From assembly GCA_964632435.1 (NCBI GenBank), contig CAZWEJ010000014.1:1-15462 (forward strand): 15,462 nt of DNA, read 5' to 3'. Below the pieces are notes generated by a model, which had not been told where the DNA came from, searched no databases, and saw only the letters and a program-made list of their open reading frames with translations. Position numbers and translations under genes: made by a program. Below are positions 13,296-15,462 of the stretch, piece by piece (the first letter of the stretch is position 1; every line of letters begins with the position of its first letter). The stretch comes from CAZWEJ01 sp964632435 (GTDB taxonomy: Bacteria > Patescibacteriota > Saccharimonadia > UBA4664 > SCTI01).

Positions 13296-13301
13296 ATTAT
13301 A
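13296..13301 (-). promoter_or_regulatory. -10 box of the CobW-like gene, leaderless type
   Basis: On the minus strand TATAAT (13296-13301), preceded by TG, is followed by seven bases (AAAATTT) and the ATG at 13288. There is no clear -35 box and no Shine-Dalgarno sequence. Confidence 0.6.
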
Positions 13302-13313
13302 CATTTTAAGGTG

Positions 13314-13342
13314 TTGATGATCTAATCACCCGGTGTTATTAT
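13314..13342 (+). promoter_or_regulatory. Putative promoter of the response-regulator gene
   Basis: TTGATG (13314-13319), 17-bp spacer, TATTAT (13337-13342). Transcription near 13349 leaves a leader of about 21 bases with AGGAG (13360-13364) five bases before the ATG. It is divergent from the CobW-like promoter, with 12 bp between the facing elements. Confidence 0.55.
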
Positions 13343-13369
13343 TCTTATGTTTAGAAAACAGGAGCTAAG

Positions 13370-13747
13370 ATGCCTAAGGTTCTAATAATTGAAGATGAGC
13401 AGCAGATTAGAATGGTGTACAGCTTCGCCCTAAACAATAATGGGTTCGAAGTGCTTGAAGCCCCTGATGCTGTTACGGGTCTTAAACTACTTGATGAGCA
13501 CAAGCCGGAGGTTGTTCTGCTCGACATGCTCATGCCAGGCATCTCTGGCCTAGACTTCCTTAAGCAGAATAATGTTCATCACCGCTACCCAGATACAAAG
13601 ATTATTGCATTTAGTAATATCGAGACTCCGCGAGTTGTCGAAGAAGCAAAAAAGGAGGGAGTGGTTCGATACTTCCTTAAGGTCGATATCACTCCGCACC
13701 AAATGGTGGACATAATCAAGCAATTATTGAGCGAAAAAAGCGCCTAA
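13370..13747 (+). CDS. Stand-alone response-regulator receiver protein (CheY-like)
   Basis: The 125-residue protein is a single receiver domain with no output domain. The acidic pocket is E8 and D9, the phosphorylated aspartate is D52 in VVLLDMLMPG, the switch Ser is S82 in IIAFSN, and the conserved lysine is K104 in YFLKVDITP. So it can probably be phosphorylated and pass a signal by protein contact. No histidine kinase or obvious partner lies in the window; the next genes are redox genes 51 bp on, which have their own -10 box. The start has a good AGGAG site five bases ahead. Confidence 0.92.
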   Translation: MPKVLIIEDEQQIRMVYSFALNNNGFEVLEAPDAVTGLKLLDEHKPEVVLLDMLMPGISGLDFLKQNNVHHRYPDTKIIAFSNIETPRVVEEAKKEGVVRYFLKVDITPHQMVDIIKQLLSEKSA

Positions 13748-13770
13748 GGATAAATCCTTTACGGCTTGTG

Positions 13771-13776
13771 TATAAT
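13771..13776 (+). promoter_or_regulatory. -10 box for the redoxin-trxB pair
   Basis: TATAAT (13771-13776), preceded by TG, lies 22 bases before the ATG at 13799. A -35 box is not clear. The predicted short leader holds AAGGGG at a suitable distance, so this gene uses a Shine-Dalgarno start. Confidence 0.5.
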
Positions 13777-13798
13777 AAAAATATAAGGGGAAAAACAG

Positions 13799-14056
13799 AT
13801 GTCAAAAGTTAAGAACATTACTATTTACTCAACTCATACATGCGTATATTGCAATGCTGAAAAGCAGTTTTTAAAGCAGCATGATATTCCGTATACAGAG
13901 ATTTTTGTGGACGAAGATGAGAAGCAAGCCCAGAAAATGATCCAGCTCAGTGGGCAGATGGGTGTCCCATTTACAGTCATCACAAAAGAAGATGACGAAG
14001 AAGAGCATATTCTTGGCTTTGATCAGCCTCGATTGTCAGCAGCTCTAGGACTATAG
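13799..14056 (+). CDS. Glutaredoxin/NrdH-like redoxin
   Basis: Small thiol-disulfide protein of thioredoxin fold, 85 residues, the size usual for NrdH and glutaredoxins. The active site is C15-V-Y-C18 in THTCVYCNAEK, and the cis-proline loop is GVPFTV (55-60). There is no sign of the GSH-binding motifs of classical glutaredoxins that I can be sure of, though CVYC is between the two classes. The next gene, trxB, starts right after the TAG stop with no gap, which suggests that thioredoxin reductase, not glutathione, reduces this protein, as for NrdH. Likely client: ribonucleotide reductase or other oxidised proteins; none is seen here. Confidence 0.88.
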   Translation: MSKVKNITIYSTHTCVYCNAEKQFLKQHDIPYTEIFVDEDEKQAQKMIQLSGQMGVPFTVITKEDDEEEHILGFDQPRLSAALGL

Positions 14057-14995
14057 ATGAGCAATATATACGACGTAGCAATTGTTGGTGCCGGTCCAAC
14101 TGGGTTGGCGGCGGCAGTGTATACATCTCGTGAAGACCTCAAAACGATTGTCGTTGATAAGGCAATTGCTGGTGGACTCATCGCTACTACCGAAATCGTA
14201 GATAATTACCCGGGTTTTCCTGAGGGTATTGGGGGCATGCAACTGGCTATGCAGATGCAGCAACAGGCAGAGCGTTTCGGCACCGAGGTTAAAACTGGAA
14301 TTGAGGCAACCGGCTTAGAAAAAGTTGATGAAGGAATAAAGATAACCACAAACGGCGAACCGATTGTGGCGAAATCTGTTTTAATCGCAACTGGTTCAAG
14401 TTATCGTAAGCTCGACGTTCCTGGCGAGAAGGAGCTCGAGGGCAAGGGGGTGCATTATTGTGCCACATGTGATGGTCCGCTTTATCGTGGGAAAACGGTT
14501 GTTGCCGTTGGCGGTGGAAACTCTGTTCTCCAAGAGGGTCTCTTTTTAACCAAGTTTGTCGAAAAATTGATAATTCTTGTAAGGGGGAATCAATTCAAGG
14601 GAGCAGAGGTGCTAGTTGAGGCTCTTACGTCAAAACCTAATGTTGAAGTCAGATTTGACACTCAAGTTAAGGAAATTGTTTCAAAAGATGGCAAAGTAGC
14701 TGGAGTAATCGCTGATCATAATGGCGAAAAAGATGAAATTAAAGCAGATGGAGTCTTCCCATTCATTGGCTTGATCCCAAATTCGAGCTGGCTTAATGGA
14801 AAAATTGAGATGGATGAACGTGGGTTTATTAAGGTTGATAAGTCGTTTTCAACTAACATAGCTGGCGTATTTGCTGCTGGCGACATTGTTGAAGGTTCGG
14901 TTGGGCAGGTCGCAAGCGCCGTTGGGGAAGGGGTCTCGGCATCACTTTCAATTAGTGCACATCTAGACGCACATCACACTTCGATCCCGGCCTAG
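14057..14995 (+). CDS. trxB: Thioredoxin reductase (TrxB-like)
   Basis: FAD enzyme that passes electrons from a nicotinamide cofactor to a redoxin. The 312-residue protein has the FAD site GAGPTG (11-16), redox pair C135-A-T-C138 in HYCATCDG, nucleotide site VGGGNS (151-156), and the FAD-closing motif GVFAAGDI (270-277). In the cofactor region the usual block GGGNTAVEEA reads GGGNSVLQEG and the usual HRRDGFR reads VRGNQFK, so two of the three positive residues that normally hold the NADPH 2'-phosphate are changed (one to G, one to K). Cofactor choice may therefore differ. The ATG directly abuts the redoxin stop, so translation is probably coupled; no ribosome site is visible other than within the upstream gene. 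Confidence 0.94.
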   Translation: MSNIYDVAIVGAGPTGLAAAVYTSREDLKTIVVDKAIAGGLIATTEIVDNYPGFPEGIGGMQLAMQMQQQAERFGTEVKTGIEATGLEKVDEGIKITTNGEPIVAKSVLIATGSSYRKLDVPGEKELEGKGVHYCATCDGPLYRGKTVVAVGGGNSVLQEGLFLTKFVEKLIILVRGNQFKGAEVLVEALTSKPNVEVRFDTQVKEIVSKDGKVAGVIADHNGEKDEIKADGVFPFIGLIPNSSWLNGKIEMDERGFIKVDKSFSTNIAGVFAAGDIVEGSVGQVASAVGEGVSASLSISAHLDAHHTSIPA

Positions 14996-14998
14996 ATA

Positions 14999-15027
14999 TT
15001 GACATACCCCAAAAACGGTTTTACTCT
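14999..15027 (+). promoter_or_regulatory. Strong putative promoter of the RNA-rich region
   Basis: A perfect TTGACA (14999-15004), 17-bp spacer, TACTCT (15022-15027), starting three bases after the trxB stop. It has the best -35 box in the window. The expected transcript start (about 15034) is the first base of a short ORF. Confidence 0.7.
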
Positions 15028-15033
15028 ATCGTT

Positions 15034-15108
15034 ATGAAGCTAAGGAAATGGAACATCAACATTCTTCCAGTTCTAGCGTTCGTCCTGGTACCTATCAGGA
15101 AACGCTGA
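15034..15108 (+). CDS. 24-codon ORF, possible leader peptide
   Basis: ATG at 15034, TGA at 15106-15108. It begins six bases after the -10 box, so it would be leaderless like several genes in this window. The peptide has basic ends (MKLRKW, PIRKR) and a hydrophobic centre rich in Ile, Leu and Val (INILPVLAFVLVPI: nine of fourteen). Its stop codon lies inside the left arm of a possible antiterminator. Alternatives: an unrelated short membrane peptide, or no peptide at all and just a small RNA. No homolog is known to me. Confidence 0.4.
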   Translation: MKLRKWNINILPVLAFVLVPIRKR

Positions 15109-15157
15109 GGCTTCGTGTACTTTTAATGCGGGATGGCCTCAGGAGAGGTCATTTTTT
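15075..15157 (+). promoter_or_regulatory. Possible transcription attenuator with three competing hairpins
   Basis: Segment 1 AGCGTT (15075-15080) pairs with AACGCT (15101-15106), with an inner CCTG/CAGG helix. Segment 2 CTGAGGC (15105-15111) is perfectly complementary to segment 3 GCCTCAG (15136-15142). Segment 3 also belongs to the terminator stem ATGGCCTC (15133-15140) / GAGGTCAT (15145-15152). So 1:2, 2:3 and 3:4 pairings are mutually exclusive, as in classical leader-peptide attenuators. The 24-codon ORF ends within segment 2. The arrangement is seen directly; its regulatory role is inference. Confidence 0.45.
15133..15157 (+). terminator. Intrinsic terminator before the tRNA-like sequence
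   Basis: An 8-bp stem ATGGCCTC/GAGGTCAT with one G-T pair and loop AGGA (15141-15144), followed by a run of T (15152-15157). It lies nine bases before the tRNA-like sequence, so anything downstream needs read-through from 14999 or an unseen promoter. Confidence 0.75.
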
Positions 15158-15165
15158 AGTTCGTC

Positions 15166-15241
15166 CGGGGTGGTGCGCTGATTGGACAGTGCGCTCGCAA
15201 CACCAATGAGTATCCTCCCGGTTCGAATCCGGGCACCCCGA
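15166..15241 (+). tRNA. tRNA-like gene with Pro-type acceptor end and aberrant anticodon arm
   Basis: Acceptor stem CGGGGTG (15166-15172) pairs fully with CACCCCG (15234-15240), followed by A73. The T arm is perfect: CCCGG-TTCGAAT-CCGGG (15217-15233). The D arm is GCGC (15175-15178) / GTGC (15189-15192) with a GG in its loop. The anticodon arm CTCGC (15194-15198) / ATGAG (15206-15210) has a C-A mismatch, and its loop AACACCA lacks the universal U33; read literally, the anticodon would be CAC (Val). Position 8 is G instead of U, and position 14 is not A. C1-G72 plus A73 is the usual mark of tRNA-Pro. CCA is not encoded. It may be a degenerate tRNA, an unusual functional one, or a tRNA-like RNA. 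An alternative fold pairs TGGTG (15171-15175) with CACCA (15201-15205) and leaves no anticodon arm. Confidence 0.5.
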
Positions 15242-15360
15242 TCCTTATCCACAGCTTGTAGCGGGGTAGGCGGCCGAAGACCCGGGACCCGCCTAGCAGT
15301 TAGGCATGTGCCAAAATCACCTCTGCCCACGTAAGATGCAAATCAGCATGCGCGTGAACT
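15242..15360 (+). ncRNA. Possible structured RNA between the tRNA-like gene and a terminator-like hairpin
   Basis: No credible protein frame. Possible helices: TAGGCGG (15267-15273) / CCGCCTA (15289-15295); AGTT (15298-15301) / AACT (15357-15360) enclosing GGC/GCC (15303-15312), and CACG (15328-15331) / CGTG (15353-15356) around ATGC (15336-15339) / GCAT (15346-15349). The segment is more GC-rich than nearby genes and ends at a strong hairpin, as expected of an RNA gene, but it matches none of tmRNA, RNase P RNA, SRP RNA or 6S RNA that I can recognise. Short helices like these also arise by chance. Confidence 0.3.
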
Positions 15361-15400
15361 GAGTCTCTTGGGGCGATACACCCATTGCCCCAAGAGACTC
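15361..15400 (+). terminator. Strong hairpin, likely terminator
   Basis: Perfect 14-bp stem GAGTCTCTTGGGGC (15361-15374) / GCCCCAAGAGACTC (15387-15400), loop of 12 bases. It is followed by CCGCTTTTCT, a weak U-run four bases from the stem, so termination may be imperfect. It ends the RNA-rich stretch and precedes the next promoter by ten bases. Confidence 0.6.
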
Positions 15401-15410
15401 CCGCTTTTCT

Positions 15411-15418
15411 GCTATAAT
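15411..15418 (+). promoter_or_regulatory. Extended -10 promoter of the gene starting at 15452
   Basis: TGCTATAAT occupies 15410-15418, the same nine bases as ahead of the heliorhodopsin. No -35 box is seen. The leader would run from about 15425 and contains AAGGA (15442-15446), five bases before the ATG. Confidence 0.55.
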
Positions 15419-15451
15419 TCTTATGAAATAAGCATCAATAAAAGGAATCAA

Positions 15452-15462
15452 ATGTCAGAACT
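15452..15462 (+). CDS. Start of a gene running off the window
   Basis: ATG at 15452 (M-S-E-L) with AAGGA five bases upstream and an extended -10 promoter 34 bases upstream. Only three full codons plus two bases are visible, so nothing can be said of the product. Confidence 0.6.

Noticed and set aside
15245..15253. Perfect DnaA box TTATCCACA, possible replication origin
   Set aside because: Only one box is seen, without clustered copies, an AT-rich unwinding element, or dnaA/dnaN genes. A single 9-mer can be chance.
15139..15330. 63-codon minus-strand reading frame
   Set aside because: It is the antisense of the tRNA-like sequence (the GARIRTGR-type peptide is typical of such shadows) and has no ribosome site or promoter.
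15034..15400. tmRNA, RNase P RNA, SRP RNA or a T-box
   Set aside because: None of the needed conserved strings was found: no tmRNA GGNTTCGAC near a GGGG start, no RNase P GAGGAAAGTCC, no SRP GGTCAGG...GGAAGCAGC, no T-box AGGGTGGNACCGCG, on either strand.
15423..15431. Minimal ORF ATG-AAA-TAA behind the last promoter
   Set aside because: It is only four bases after the -10 box, so transcription may begin inside the ATG; a three-codon ORF is expected by chance.

Overview
The window looks like a piece of a small-genome, Gram-positive-like (monoderm) bacterium, most likely a Patescibacteria/CPR lineage such as Saccharibacteria. This is inference from gene content: an LPXTG-anchored protein, a DrrAB-type exporter, an Aur1-like PAP2 protein, actinobacteria-like small proteins, a heliorhodopsin (a family largely absent from diderms), dense packing and moderate GC. 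TGA is used as a normal stop (9850-9852), so this is not one of the CPR groups that recode TGA. It is probably metagenome-derived: 100 Ns at 11592-11691 are flanked by an exact 55-bp duplication.

Layout. 1-110: tail of a SHOCT-type gene and a bidirectional terminator. 114-971 (-): four-helix membrane protein. 1098-2973 (+): ABC-2 exporter (ATPase plus permease), followed 32 bp later by a heliorhodopsin (3006-3767, +) with its own extended -10 promoter. 3769-4446 (-): DUF2238/YjdF-like membrane protein, convergent with the rhodopsin with one base between. 4578-6028 (+): PlsC-like acyltransferase and a DinB/TIGR03086-like protein. 6025-7578 (-): secreted cohesin-FN3x3-dockerin protein. 7677-9852 (+): tRNA-guanine transglycosylase and an Aur1/PAP2-like lipid enzyme. 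9876-10232 (-): small unknown protein. 10356-10955 (+): secreted transglycosylase-like protein. 10960-13288 (-): CobW-family GTPase, small basic protein and LPXTG surface protein, the last interrupted by the assembly gap. 13370-14995 (+): lone receiver protein, then a glutaredoxin/NrdH-like redoxin directly joined to a thioredoxin reductase. 14999-15451: RNA-rich region with a strong promoter, a 24-codon ORF inside what looks like an attenuator, a tRNA-like sequence with an odd anticodon arm, further foldable sequence and a terminator-like hairpin. A new gene starts at 15452.

The main biological result is the heliorhodopsin, with the Schiff-base lysine, counterion glutamate and the two retinal-side histidines intact, placed behind a drug/lipid-type ABC exporter. 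No retinal-synthesis gene is present here, so retinal would come from elsewhere. The second result is a transcription style: several promoters have a -10 box 6-8 bases before the start codon (1098, 3006, 7677, 8929, 10232 on -, 13288 on -, 15034), implying leaderless mRNAs beside other genes with strong Shine-Dalgarno sites (11786 on -, 12216 on -, 13370, 13799, 15452). The third is the possible attenuator plus tRNA-like element after trxB. Several genes concern the cell surface (cohesin/dockerin protein, LPXTG protein, transglycosylase, PlsC, PAP2), which would suit a host-attached lifestyle, but that is inference.
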